Assembly: GCA_901472455.1 (NCBI GenBank)
Contig: LR590464.1
Span: 4,402,001-4,466,000 of the forward strand
Reading direction: 5' to 3'
Length of the DNA: 64,000 nucleotides
Source: Leclercia adecarboxylata
GTDB taxonomy: Bacteria; Pseudomonadota; Gammaproteobacteria; Enterobacterales; Enterobacteriaceae
Shown: piece after piece, positions 1 to 9,964 of the stretch
How the letters are laid out: each line of letters opens with the position of its first letter
Position numbering within the stretch: the stretch's first letter is position 1
Program-made: the position numbers and the translations under genes
The notes under the pieces: generated by a model
Told to the model about the DNA's origin: nothing
What the model saw: only the letters and a program-made list of their open reading frames with translations
Databases searched by the model: none

Positions 1-211
1 AGAATTTTTTACTTAAAATACCTTCAATAGCTCTAACCTTTTGGTCAGTAAGGTTCCAGCCTCCAAGCCCAGCCACAAAATCGTTATAGTCTTCTTCGGT
101 CCACCCCATGACTTTACTAATCTCGGGAAGTTTTTCTTTAGGCACTTCAACCTCAAAAACAAGTAGTTCATCTACACGATCAAATGCATCAACAGTATAA
201 ATAATTGTCAT
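1..211 (-). CDS. Putative immunity protein for the adjacent rRNase effector (3' end outside window)
   Basis: Partial gene running off the left edge; about 70 residues are visible, beginning MTIIYTVDAFDRVDELLVFE and including WTEEDYNDF. The protein is small, acidic and without signal peptide or membrane segment, as expected for a cytoplasmic toxin inhibitor. Its ATG overlaps the stop codon of the upstream effector gene (ATGA), so the two are almost certainly translated as a pair. It does not resemble the classical colicin E3 immunity protein; from memory it is closer to the small DUF7683-type proteins found beside E3-type toxin domains. Function is inferred mainly from position. The codons are more AT-rich than in the core genes, which fits an accessory origin. 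Confidence 0.6.
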   Translation of the reverse strand, partial: MTIIYTVDAFDRVDELLVFEVEVPKEKLPEISKVMGWTEEDYNDFVAGLGGWNLTDQKVRAIEGILSKKF

Positions 212-1746
212 TTCTCAACCCTTCTTGTTGGATCTGCCGGTTTGGTCTGCTCTCCTGATACAGGATCAAATTCCCCGAGATGATTTCTACCTGAACGATC
301 ATACATTTTCAACTGTACCGTGCTGGGAATCCCACTCAAAAATGCGTCCTTTAGAATCCTTCCATCTTGAACGTAAAGTTCCCCCTCCTTTTACTGGTGT
401 TCTTTCTTAGCCGTTTTTGCATCTGGAAAAGCGGGTAATGGCGGAGTTACCTCGTGGCGCTACATGGTATTTGTGATCCGCATTTAGATAGATATAAATC
501 GGCGGGATGTCTGACACTGCAGGATCAGAATGTAATCCGCGAAGCTCTTCTCATCCGGGGCCGGAGTGGTCGTTGTTGCGATGCGGCTATCATCCGGTAG
601 CGGGTCAACAGGTATTGCCCCCGATAGCCTTGGCGGTGTCTGGTTGCCTGTGTTTGACGGCGTGTTGACGTCAGAATGATCTGGAGTCCAGATGATGGTT
701 ACCGACTTTTCTTCCTCAGTGGCAAAGGTGTACGCCTCATAGCGGCGGTCCCATTCCATCTTGCGGACACGCACCATATCCTTACCCGGTGGCGTGTGGT
801 ATCCATGCGGAACGGGATGTCCGTTGCTGCTATCCTCCCATGTAAAGCGGACACGCGAGGGAGCTTCACGCATCTGTGCAAGGCGCATACGGTCAATGAA
901 GTCCTGTTCTCCTTCATTGAGTTTGCCGGGCATCATGCCTACCAGGAATCCGGCAACGGAGGCTCCAACGCCACCAGCGGCAATTTCCGTACCTTGTACC
1001 GCCCACGTCCCATAAGTAGCAAAACGTCCGGCAACCTGTTCAAGAACGCCAGCGCCTGCGGTGGCTGTCTGTGCTCTGCTCGCACTGGCAGCAGCTGCAA
1101 CAGCGGCCTGATATTGTATCTCTTCATGATTGCCGTTTAACCACTTATACAGGGCGCTGCGCTTCTTCGGTTTTGAGATATCTTCGGGCGCTGGCGGCTT
1201 TTTCTTCGCCGTCTGTGCATGTTGTGGTGCATCAAAATCTATTGCGGCATCAGCAGCAGGTGCTGCCCGGAAAAGCCCCATTTCCGCAAAATTGGTGTGC
1301 GGCTCCTGCTGCTTTCCTGCATCAGTATTCCCTGTGCCGCGCTCGCGGGATTTAGCAAAGACAGGAACAGGTAATAGTGCAGCCCGGCTGACTACTGGCG
1401 ACAAATGTGAGGAAACGACTGTCGATGGTGTCGTTGCTACCACCGGTGAAAACATTCTGGATTCGCTGAGCGAGTCATAGGCTTGTACGGTTATCTGCGG
1501 GATTATTTTTGCATTGCACGGGCAACTACTGAAACTGTGCAGACTGCCTGCAACAAGGCGACCATCCGTTTTAATCCATCCAATGCCACCGACTATGCGG
1601 TATATATTGCCATCTTTACCACACGATACCCGGTCACCCATCCGCGCAATAGAAGTGCCATTGGTTCGCCGGTTAGGTGCTCCGTCCAATATGCGTCCCC
1701 CACACGTGGTAGGATCGTACATATGGAGGATGTATCCCTTTGCCAT
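208..1746 (-). CDS. PAAR / S-type pyocin / colicin E3-type rRNase effector (frameshifted)
   Basis: Likely type VI secretion 'evolved PAAR' toxin of about 512 residues. Residues 1-85 form a PAAR domain (starts MAKGYILHMYDPTTCGG) that would cap the T6SS spike. An Ala-rich, partly hydrophobic middle follows (about 200-270), then an S-type pyocin-like region (about 295-420). The C-terminus (about 445-512) matches the cytotoxic domain of colicin E3/cloacin DF13, which cuts 16S rRNA: EWDSQHGTVE keeps the Asp, His and Glu of the active site, and the tail ADPTRRVEK keeps the late Arg. Four one-base indels (near 520, 455, 403 and 308) interrupt the C-terminal third. They sum to zero, so start and final stop share a frame. 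Given indels throughout the window these may be sequencing errors. No T6SS structural genes lie nearby. Confidence 0.78.
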
Positions 1747-2082
1747 AACTCCCTCTACTTAAAATGTATTAACGCTAATGTACTATTCATTGTATGAACA
1801 ATAACCTTTCACAAAAATTGGCTTTTTCAGAAAATGAAACTTTATTTCAAATAATCTTTCTGTGAATGTTTTAGCGCAATTCATTCAGCTCGAAAAATAT
1901 TAGGTTGTAGTCAAGAGCAGTTGGTGAGACGAAACCATGTTAAACAAACATGCTAACAGCAGAATGAAGTGGTACGCCGCTTCAGGATATGCACACGGCT
2001 ACGCCTTTCCTGCCAAGTCTGAGGAGTGATAAGTGATATGTGTGGATGGAGACGAGAAATAATAAATCAACCGCGACGTGAA

Positions 2083-2181
2083 CTATCCGTTCATAAAAGA
2101 GCAGCGGAAAATCTGGCGATCGGACAAACGAAAGTAGACATAATAAATGTCGTTACGGCGGAGTGTAGGGGGATGTTGCAA
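2083..2181 (-). pseudogene. Possible tyrosine-integrase N-terminal remnant
   Basis: A 32-codon reading frame from a TTG reads LQHPPTLRRNDIYYVYFRLS and then a short tail before a stop. The pattern of Arg-Asn followed by an aromatic-rich 'IYYVYFRLSDRQIFR' strand resembles the start of phage-type tyrosine recombinases (arm-binding domain). It lies about 75 bases from the 3' end of rnpB. Integrase genes usually sit beside the attachment site in a stable-RNA gene, so the place is right. The rest of the gene is absent or unrecognisable. The call rests on a short resemblance only. Confidence 0.3.
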
Positions 2182-2183
2182 CC

Positions 2184-2241
2184 GTTGGTGTATCCCATTA
2201 AGTATCCCAATTCTGCTTCTGAGCACCAGGGACACACCAAC
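2184..2241. repeat. Inverted repeat next to rnpB 3' end
   Basis: The arms are GTTGGTGTATCCC (2184-2196) and GGGACACACCAAC (2229-2241): 13 bases each, complementary at 12, separated by 32 bases that include a third related element, GTATCCC. Repeats of GGTGTACC-like units are common between an integrase start and its attachment site. The repeat could also act as a weak 3' hairpin for rnpB transcripts. Confidence 0.5.
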
Positions 2242-2257
2242 GTATTGTTTTAGAAGA

Positions 2258-2635
<378 letters not shown>

Positions 2636-2667
2636 GGCGCGCAGTATAGAGGGTTTGTGCCCCGCTG

Positions 2668-3812
2668 TCACCCTTCGGTGAGCATCCCGACCTGCAGAGT
2701 GGCGGCGATATTGCGCGAGGCGCGGTAAATATTGTCAAACGCGCCGCGGAACGCCTCTTCCAGAGTGCTGATGCTGGTCAGAACGCTGAACACCGCGTCG
2801 ATGCCGTACTGGTGCACAATACCGACATCGCTGGTCAGGCTGCCGGCAATGCCGATCACCGGTTTATGGTATTTGCTGGCGACGCGCGCCACGCCTACCG
2901 GCACTTTGCCGTGAATACTTTGACTGTCCAGACGCCCTTCACCTGTCACCACCCAGGTGCAGTCATGAATATGCTCTTCGAGATTCAGCGCCTGGGTAAC
3001 AATTTCTATGCCGCTCTTTAGCTCCGCGCCGAGGAACGCCATCAGCGCAGCGCCCATCCCTCCAGCCGCACCTGCGCCAGGCACATTTTTGACATCAATA
3101 CGCAGCGCGGTATTAATCACATCAGCGTAGTGGGAAAGATTCTTGTCCAGCTCCTGAATGGTGGCTTCTGTGGCCCCTTTCTGTGGGCCGAAGATATGGG
3201 ATGCGCCCTGCTCGCCGATCAGCGGATTGCTCACATCACAAGCCACCCGGATCGCGCAGGTTTTAAGGCGCGGATCGAGGGCCGAAATATCGATATTGTT
3301 CAGCGCCATCAGACTGCCGCCGCCGTGGCCGATATCAGTCCCGTTGGCATCGGTCAGTTTTGCGCCCAGCGCCTGTACCATCCCGGCGCCGCCGTCGTTA
3401 GTGGCGCTGCCGCCAATACCGATAATGATATTGCGCGCGCCTTTATCCAGTGCAGCGAGGATCAGCTCGCCCGTGCCGCGGGAGGTGGTAACCAATGGGT
3501 TACGCTGGGCTGGCGGAACCAGAGCCAGGCCGCTTGCCGCTGCCATCTCAATAAACGCCGTTACGCCATCGCCGGAGATCCCCCAGCAGCGTTAACGCTT
3601 TCGCCCAGTGGTCCCGTCACTACCGCGTGCTGCATCGTGCCGTTGGTGGCGGCAATCATCGCTTCAACCGTTCCTTCCCCGCCATCCGCCACGGGAACCG
3701 AAACATACTCTGCATCGGGAAAGATCTCCCGAAAGCCTTTTTCTATCGCCCGCGCTACCTCGGTGGCAGACAGGCTTTCTTTGTAAGAGTCAGGGGCGAT
3801 TACGATTTTCAT
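2668..3812 (-). CDS. garK: Glycerate 2-kinase GarK (frameshifted)
   Basis: Phosphorylates D-glycerate to 2-phosphoglycerate, the last step of galactarate/glucarate breakdown. The protein of about 381 residues starts MKIVIAPDSYKESLSATEVA and has the family's IIGIGGSATNDGGAGM, GPQKGA and VTGEGRLDSQS motifs. One missing base near 3580 breaks the frame after VTGPLGESVNAA, and the sequence resumes as a GISGDG-type segment in the next frame. It is the last gene of garPLRK, followed by rnpB. A hairpin between garR and garK may reduce read-through. Confidence 0.93.
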
Positions 3813-3837
3813 AGTTATAGCCTGTTACCGCTTAAGG

Positions 3838-3866
3838 CAAAAATAGCGGGCGCGTTCCCGCGCCCG
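3838..3866 (-). terminator. Hairpin with U-run between garR and garK
   Basis: On the minus strand CGGGCGCG, loop GGAA, CGCGCCCG is followed by CTATTTTT. It fits a rho-independent terminator or attenuator that lowers garK and rnpB read-through from the gar promoter. Confidence 0.6.
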
Positions 3867-3872
3867 TCTTTG

Positions 3873-4768
3873 TTAGCGAGAGACTTCGACTTTCGCCAGT
3901 TTTTCGTAATAGCAGGCAATGGCGCTGTGGTCGGCCGTGCCCAGTCCGTCGGCACGCAGGGCCTGCATCATCTCCATCACCGCCGCAGTGAGCGGTAGTT
4001 GCGCGCCTACGCCGTGGGAGGTGTCCAGCGCGTTAGCCAGATCTTTAATGTGCAGATCGATACGGAAGCCGGGGCTTGAAGTTACGATCCATCCACCATC
4101 GGCGCTTTGGCATCCAGCACGGTGCTGCCTGCCAGGCCGCCACGGATCGCCTGATACACCAGATCCGGGTTAACACCCGCTTTGGTCGCCAGGGTCAGGG
4201 CTTCGGACATGGCTGCGATGTTCAGGGCCACAATCACCTGGTTTGCCAGCTTGGTGACGTTACCTGCGCCAATTTCCACCGGTATGTACCACAGAGCCAG
4301 CCATCGCTTTCAGCAGATCGTAATATTTGTCGAAAATGGCCTTGTCGCCGCCCACCATCACAGAAAGGGTGCCGTCGATGGCTTTCGGCTCGCCGCCGCT
4401 CACAGGCGCATCCAGCATGTCGATGCCTTTTGCTTTCAGCGCTTCGCTGATTTCACGACTGGGCCAGCGGTGCGATGGAACTCATGTCGATCAGCACGGT
4501 GCCGGGTTTAGCGCCTTCAATGATGCCGCCTTCGCCCAGCGCCACTTCTTGTACGTGCGGGGAGTTTGGCAGCATGGTGATGATCACATCGCACTGCTCG
4601 GCAATCGCCTTTGCCGTGGCCGCCGTTTCTGCGCCAGCGGCAATCACTTCGGCAATGGCTTCCGGGTTACGGTCTGCAACCACCAGTGAGTAACCTGCTT
4701 TGATGAGGTTTTTTACTCATTGGTTTACCCATGATACCCAGGCCAATAAAACCAACTTTCAGTGTCAT
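3873..4768 (-). CDS. garR: 2-hydroxy-3-oxopropionate (tartronate semialdehyde) reductase GarR (frameshifted)
   Basis: Reduces tartronate semialdehyde to D-glycerate with NAD(P)H. The start MTLKVGFIGLGIMGKPMSK, with its Rossmann GxGxxG, and the end KLAKVEVSR identify the beta-hydroxyacid dehydrogenase family. Internal blocks GGEPKAIDGTLSVMVGG, IGAGNVTKLANQ (catalytic Lys) and NPDLVYQAIRGGLAGS are present in three frames. At least four single-base errors are visible (near 4092, 4273, 4464 and 4715), mostly an extra G, C or A within a short run. Second-to-last gene of garPLRK, between garL and garK. Confidence 0.93.
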
Positions 4769-4792
4769 AACGTCTCTCTCTTTCTGTGGTGG

Positions 4793-5564
4793 TTATTTCT
4801 TAAAGGAATCAGCTAATTTCTGCGTTGCAGAGCGGAACACGCCGAGGTCGCTGCCGACGGCAACAAAGGTCGCACCCCATTCCAGATAGCGGCGGGCATC
4901 CGCTTCAACCGGTGCCAGAATGCCAGCCGGCTTACCGTGTGCTTTGGCGCGGGCAAAGATGTGCTGAATGGCGCGTTGCACTTCCGGGTGGTTGGCATTG
5001 CCGAGATGACCGAATGCCGCAGCCAGGTCGCTTGGGCCGACAAAGATGCCGTCCACGCCGTCAGTGGCGGCGATAGCATCGACGTTGTCCACGCCCTGCT
5101 GGCTCTCGATCTGTACCAGGATGGTGATGTTCTTATTTGACTGGGCCAGGTAATCCGGCACGGTGCCAAACATGTTGGCGCGATGGGAGACCGACACGCC
5201 GCGAATACCTTCTGGCGGATAGCGGGTGGAAGCCACCGCCTGCACCGCCTCTTCCTCGTTTTCCACAAACGGAATCAGGAAGTTGTAGAAGCCGATATCC
5301 AGCAGGCGCTTAATGATCACCGGCTCATTGGTCGGGACACGCACTACCGGCGCGCTGTGGCTGCCTTTCAGCGCCATCAGCTGCGGGATAAACGTAGTGA
5401 TGTCGTTCGGCGCATGTTCACCGTCCAGGACCAGCCAGTCAAAACCTGGCCAGCCCCAGCACTTCGGTGCTGATAGGACTTGCCAGCGCGGACCAGCAAC
5501 CGATCTGAATCTGATGCGCCGCGAGGGCCGCTTTAAATTTGTTCGGGAAAATATCGTTACTCAT
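4793..5564 (-). CDS. garL: 5-keto-4-deoxy-D-glucarate aldolase GarL (frameshifted)
   Basis: Class II (metal-dependent) aldolase of the HpcH/HpaI family, which splits 5-keto-4-deoxy-glucarate into pyruvate and tartronate semialdehyde. Starts MSNDIFPNKFKAALAAHQ; metal and substrate-binding blocks WLVLDGEHAPND, ILVQIESQQGVDN and GIFVGPSDLAAAFG are intact; it ends KLADSFKK at about 256 residues, the family length. One extra base near 5454 splits the N-terminal 60 residues from the rest. It lies between garP and garR with short gaps, consistent with one transcript. Confidence 0.94.
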
Positions 5565-5579
5565 CGCTTATACCTTTGC

Positions 5580-6918
5580 TTATTTCTGCAATTCCATACG
5601 TTTGATGTCACCCACTACGAACAGGTAGCAGAACATCGCCATCAGCGCGGAACAGCCTACAAATACCAGTGCCGCGTTGAACGAATGCAGCTCACTGACC
5701 AGATAGCCAATCACCAGCGGAGTGACGATTGACGCTACGTTGCCAAAGACGTTAAACACACCGCCACACAGCCCAACAATCTCTTTTGGTGCGGTATCGG
5801 AAATCACCGGCCAGCCCAGGGCACCAAACCCTTTGCCGAAGAAAGCCAGCGCCATCAGGGCCACCACCAGCGCGGTGTTATTGGTGTAGTTGCACAGAAT
5901 GATTGAGGAGGCCAGCAGCATACCCAGCACAATCGGCAGCTTACGCGCCAGGGTAATCGACTTTCCCTTTCTTAATCAGGTGATCCGAGAACACGCCGCC
6001 CAGTACGCCACCGGCAAACCCGCACAGTGCCGGAATCGACGCCACCAGACCCACCTTCAGGATCGACATCCCCCTTCTCCTGCACCAGATAAATCGGGAA
6101 CCAGGTGAGGAAGAACCAGGTGATGGTATTGATAAAGTATTGTCCGAAAAATACGCCCAGCATCATGCGGTTGGACAATAACTGTTTGATGTAATGCAGC
6201 TTCGGACCGTTGGCCGCTTTATCGCCCGGCTTTTTATGGTCCATATCCACTACCGCGCCGCCGTCCTTAATAAAACTTCAGCTCTTCGGCAGTCATACGT
6301 GGATGGTCGGTTGGATTATGAATCAGCTTCACCCACAGGCCGGTCAGCACAAAGCCAATCACGCCCATCACAGTAAAGACATGCTCCCAGCCCCAGGCGA
6401 AGGTCAGCCAGCCGAGCAACGGAGAAAACAGCGCCAGCGAGAAATATTGGGCGGAGTTAAAAATGGCCGATGCCGTACCGCGCTCTTTGGTCGGGAAACC
6501 AGGCCGCCACAATACGGGCGTTGGCCGGGAAAGACGGTGCTTCGGAGAAGCCGAGCATAAAGCGCATAAAGAACATCGACACGCCAGCCCACGCCAGCGG
6601 GAAGAGGTCAACAAAGCCCTGCAGGAAGGTAAACAGTGACCAGAAGAACAGGCTGTACGTATAAACTTTTTTCGAACCGAACTTGTCCAGCAGCCAGCCG
6701 CCGGGGATTTGCATCAGCAGGTAGGCCCAGCCGAAAGCGGAGAAGATGTAGCCCATCGACACGGCGCTTAACTGAAGTTCTTTGGCAACTTCCGTTCCGG
6801 CAATAGAGAGCGTGGCGCGGTCGGCGTAATTGACTGCGGTAACAATAAAGATAATAAGCAGTATTAAATAGCGGGTCGGAGCCACCTTTTTTGTTTCAAC
6901 AGTAGTATCCAGCAACAT
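5580..6918 (-). CDS. garP: Galactarate/glucarate/glycerate MFS transporter GarP (frameshifted)
   Basis: Inner-membrane proton symporter of the anion:cation symporter branch of the major facilitator superfamily, about 444 residues with twelve predicted helices. The N-terminus MLLDTTVETKKVAPTRYLIL leads into helix 1 with the family motif VNYADRATLSIAG; helix 4-5 has FMLGFSEAPSFPANARIV and the end is FVVGDIKRMELQK. Indels near 5962, 6070, 6270 and 6500 split it into four pieces. First gene of garPLRK and divergent from garD across a 413-base control region. Confidence 0.93.
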
Positions 6919-7331
6919 TTGTATTTCCTCTGGTACATCAGCGAATTATTTTTATTATTTTAAGAAAGAGGTATTCCTGATTATTTCAGCAGTAGCAGGC
7001 AAACCCGGTTAATAAACCCGGAGCCACGGAAATCGTTAATGAGTATATCAACCGCCCCCCTGCCCCGCATTGTTGCATCGCTCAATTATGCAGTCTTAAA
7101 TGAATATAATATTGAGCATATGCACAACACCCTGGGCGCTGATGCACAGATTTCGCCATTGCCCCCCTTACGCCTGGGCGCATGTCAAAAATGAGTGATC
7201 GACATCACATTTTTAATTACCGCGCCTGACATTCTTTATTCCACTGAGCAGAGTCTTTATTTCCGATAACAAGAAAATACACGTACTCTTTGACAAATTA
7301 ATTATCCCCACTCGCTGGAGAATACTGGACA
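6919..7331. promoter_or_regulatory. Divergent garP-garD control region
   Basis: 413 bases with no gene, AT-rich, holding the promoters of garPLRK and garD. It includes a CRP-like palindrome (7194-7209). In E. coli both units are activated by CdaR in the presence of galactarate or glucarate, so CdaR sites are expected, but I cannot mark them with certainty. Confidence 0.6.
7194..7209. promoter_or_regulatory. CRP-like binding site upstream of garD
   Basis: AGTGATCGACATCACA fits the CRP consensus TGTGA-N6-TCACA with one mismatch in the left arm, and is flanked by AAATG and TTTTT as in strong sites. It is 122 bases upstream of the garD start and 275 upstream of garP. Catabolite control of hexarate use makes this plausible. 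Confidence 0.55.
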
Positions 7332-8911
7332 ATGGCCGACATCGAAATTCGACAAACGTCACCGGGCGCGTTTTTATATTAAGGTGCACGACACCGACAA
7401 CGTGGCGATTATTGTTAACGATCAGGGGTTAAAAGCCGGAACGCGTTTCCCGGACGGGCTTGAACTGATCGAGCATATTCCGCAGGGCCATAAAGTGGCG
7501 CTGGTCGATATCCCGGCGCAGGGCGAAATTGTGCGTTACGGCGAAGTCATTGGCTATGCCGTACGGGCGATCCCGCAGGGCAGCTGGATTGACGAATCCC
7601 TGGTTGCGCTCCCTGAAGCGCCGCCGCTTGAACACCCTGCCGCTGGCGACCCGCGTGCCGGAGCCAATGCCAGCCTTGGAAGGCTATACCTTTGAAGGCT
7701 TCCGCAATCCAGACGGCAGCGTCGGCACCAAAAACCTGCTCGGTATCAGCACCAGCGTGCACTGCGTGGCCGGCGTGGGTCGATTTCGTGGTGAAGATTA
7801 TTGAGCGTGACCTGCTGCCAAAATACCCGAACGTTGACGGCGTGGTGGGGTCTGAACCATCTGTACGGCTGCGGCGTGGCGATCAACGCCCCGGCGGCGA
7901 TTGTGCCGATCCGTACCATTCACAATATCGCGCTAAAACCCGAACTTTGGCGGCGAAGTGATGGTTGTGGGCCTCGGTTGCGAAAAACTGGTCCCGGAAA
8001 AACTGTTACAGGGCACGGAAGATACGCAGGCCATTCCTGTCGATAGCGCCAGCATTGTGCGTTTGCAGGATGAGCAGCACGTCGGTTTCCGTTCCATGGT
8101 CGACGACATTTTGCAGGTAGCTGAGCGCCATCTGGCGAAGCTGAACCAGCGTAAGCGTGAAACCTGCCCGGCCTCTGAGCTGGTAGTAGGCATGCAGTGC
8201 GGCGGCAGCGATGCCTTCTCCGGCGTGACCGCTAACCCGGCTGTGGGTTATGCCTCGGACCTGCTGGTGCCGTTGCGGCGCCACGGTAATGTTTTCGGAA
8301 GTGACCGAAGTGCGGGATGCCATTCACCTGCTCACGCCGCGCGCCATCAACGAAGAGGTGGGCAAACGCCTGCTGGAAGAGATGGCCTGGTACGATAACT
8401 ATCTCGATATGGGGCAAAACCGACCGCAGCGCCAACCCCTCGCCGGGCAACAAGAAAGGCGGCCTGGCGAACGTGGTGGAAAAAGCCCTCGGCTCTATCG
8501 CCAAATCGGGCCAGAGCGCCATTGTTGAGGTGCTCTCGCCGGGTCAGCGTCCGACCAAACGCGGCCTGATCTATGCCGCCACGCCAGCCAGCGATTTCGT
8601 TTGTGGCACCCAACAGGTGGCCTCCGGGATCACCGTGCAGGTGTTCACCACCGGGCGCGGTACGCCGTACGGCCTGATGGCCGTCCCCGTCATTAAAATG
8701 GCGACCCGCACCGAGCTGGCTAACCGTTGGTTTGACCTGATGGATATCAACGCGGGCACCATCGCCACGGGCGAAGAGACGATTGAGGATGTGGGCTGGA
8801 AGCTGTTCCACTTTATTCTCGACGTGGCCAGCGGTCGCAAGAAAAACCTTCTCGGATCAGTGGGGATTACATAATCAGCTGGCGGTATTTAACCCGGCTC
8901 CTGTGACCTGA
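7332..8911 (+). CDS. garD: Galactarate dehydratase GarD (frameshifted)
   Basis: Converts galactarate to 5-keto-4-deoxy-D-glucarate; UxaA/altronate dehydratase family, metal-dependent, about 523 residues. It starts MADIEIRQTSPGAF and ends NQLAVFNPAPVT. Recognisable blocks are HDTDNVAIIVNDQGLKAG (SAF-like N-terminal domain), GTKNLLGISTSVHCVAGV, GLGCEKLVPEKL, CPASELVVGMQCGGSDAFSG and TRGTPYGLMAVPVIKMATR-like sequence. Seven or so single-base errors (for example near 7370, 7640, 7780, 7850, 7945, 8275, 8412 and 8850) shift the frame. Monocistronic, with a strong terminator behind it. It supplies the substrate for GarL. Confidence 0.94.
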
Positions 8912-8930
8912 TAGTGCAGTAAACCTCTTT

Positions 8931-8958
8931 AGCATGGCTCCGGCCATGCTTTTTTTTT
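8931..8958 (+). terminator. Rho-independent terminator after garD
   Basis: AGCATGGC, loop TCCG, GCCATGCT, followed by eight further T. A strong hairpin 20 bases after the garD stop, separating garD from the gat operon. Confidence 0.88.
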
Positions 8959-8959
8959 G

Positions 8960-9087
8960 CCTTTCGTTCTTTCGCAAACTTCCTTTCTCTTTCGCTTCTT
9001 TCGTTTTTACGATACCAATCACAAAAAAGCATTCCGAAACACTATATCTTCTTTCGAAGAAAACAAACGAAAGGTTTCGGAGGAAGA
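8960..9087 (+). promoter_or_regulatory. gatY promoter with repeated CTTTCG motifs (putative GatR operators)
   Basis: The 130 bases before gatY carry at least five CTTTCG units: a pair near 8962-8975, a pair near 8990-9001, and CTTTCG near 9053 followed by inverted copies (CGAAAG near 9067). Within each of the first two pairs the units are 8-10 bases apart, near one helical turn. DeoR-family repressors such as AgaR and GlpR bind TTTCG-rich sites of this kind, and the gene for such a repressor, gatR, ends this operon. GGAGGAAG precedes the gatY ATG as ribosome-binding site. The operator role is inferred. Confidence 0.55.
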
Positions 9088-9942
9088 ATGCACATCATTT
9101 CGACCAAAGCGATGCTCACGAAGGCTCAGCGAGAAGGTTACGCGGTTCCAGCTTTCAATATTCATAATCTCGAAACGCTGCAGGTTGTTGTCGAGACTTC
9201 CGCCGAGCTGCGCTCGCCGCTGATCGTTGCCGGAACACCTGGCACCTTCAGCTATGCCGGATCGGCAATATCGTGGCTATCGCGGGCGATCTGGCAAAAA
9301 CGCATAACCAGCCGCTGGCGATCCATCTCGATCATCACGAAACGTTCGACGACATCGCCCAAAAAGTGCAGGCAGGCGTGCGCTCGGCAATGATCGACGG
9401 ATCGCATCTGCCGTTTGCCGATAACGTGGCGCTGGTAAAACGGGTCACCGACTACTGCCATCGCTATGACGTCAGCGTGGAGGCGGAGCTGGGGCGACTT
9501 GGCGGTCAGGAAGATGACCTGGTGGTGGATAGCAAAGATACCCTTTACACCCATCCGCAGCAGGCCCGCGAGTTCGTGGCACTGACCGGCATCGACTCCC
9601 TTGCCGTCGCCATTGGCACCGCCCACGGCCTCTATACAGCCACGCCAAAACTCGATTTTGAACGTCTGGAAGAGATTCGGCAGCCATGTGGACGTTCCGC
9701 TGGTGCTGCACGGCGCCTCGGGACTTTCTACCGCCGATATCCGCCGGGCTATTGGTCTTGGTATCTGCAAAGTGAACGTCGCCACCGAGCTGAAAATCGC
9801 CTTTTCCGACGCGCTGAAAAGTTATCTTGCGGAGCATCCTGAAGCCAGCGATCCCCGTCACTACATGATCCCCGCCAAAACCGCCATGAAACAGGTGGTC
9901 CGCAAAGTCATTCATGACTGCGGCTGCGAAGGCAAACTCTGA
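9088..9942 (+). CDS. gatY: Tagatose-1,6-bisphosphate aldolase subunit GatY (two compensating frameshifts)
   Basis: Catalytic class II aldolase, which splits tagatose 1,6-bisphosphate into dihydroxyacetone phosphate and glyceraldehyde 3-phosphate with GatZ as stabilising partner. 284 residues; starts MHIISTKAMLTKAQREGYAV. AIHLDHHETFDD has the zinc-binding His pair, VEAELGRLGGQEDD the metal/Na site, and GTAHGLY and LHGASGLS the phosphate and zinc contacts. A lost G near 9265 and an extra G near 9682 change the frame between them, so the total length is correct. First gene of gatYZABCDR. Confidence 0.95.
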
Positions 9943-9964
9943 CCCCCACAACCCGGAGAAAACG

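Larger units (their letters stand above)
1747..2257. other. Intergenic accessory DNA between effector gene and rnpB
   Basis: About 510 bases without a confident gene. It holds the upstream region of the effector gene, a 30-codon open frame on the plus strand (1937-2029) followed by a GAGGAG motif and another open frame from 2038, and, next to rnpB, a short stretch resembling the N-terminus of a tyrosine integrase plus an inverted repeat. I recognise neither small frame. The rho-independent terminator that follows rnpB in E. coli K-12 is not seen here, suggesting that this flank was replaced by foreign DNA. Confidence 0.5.
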
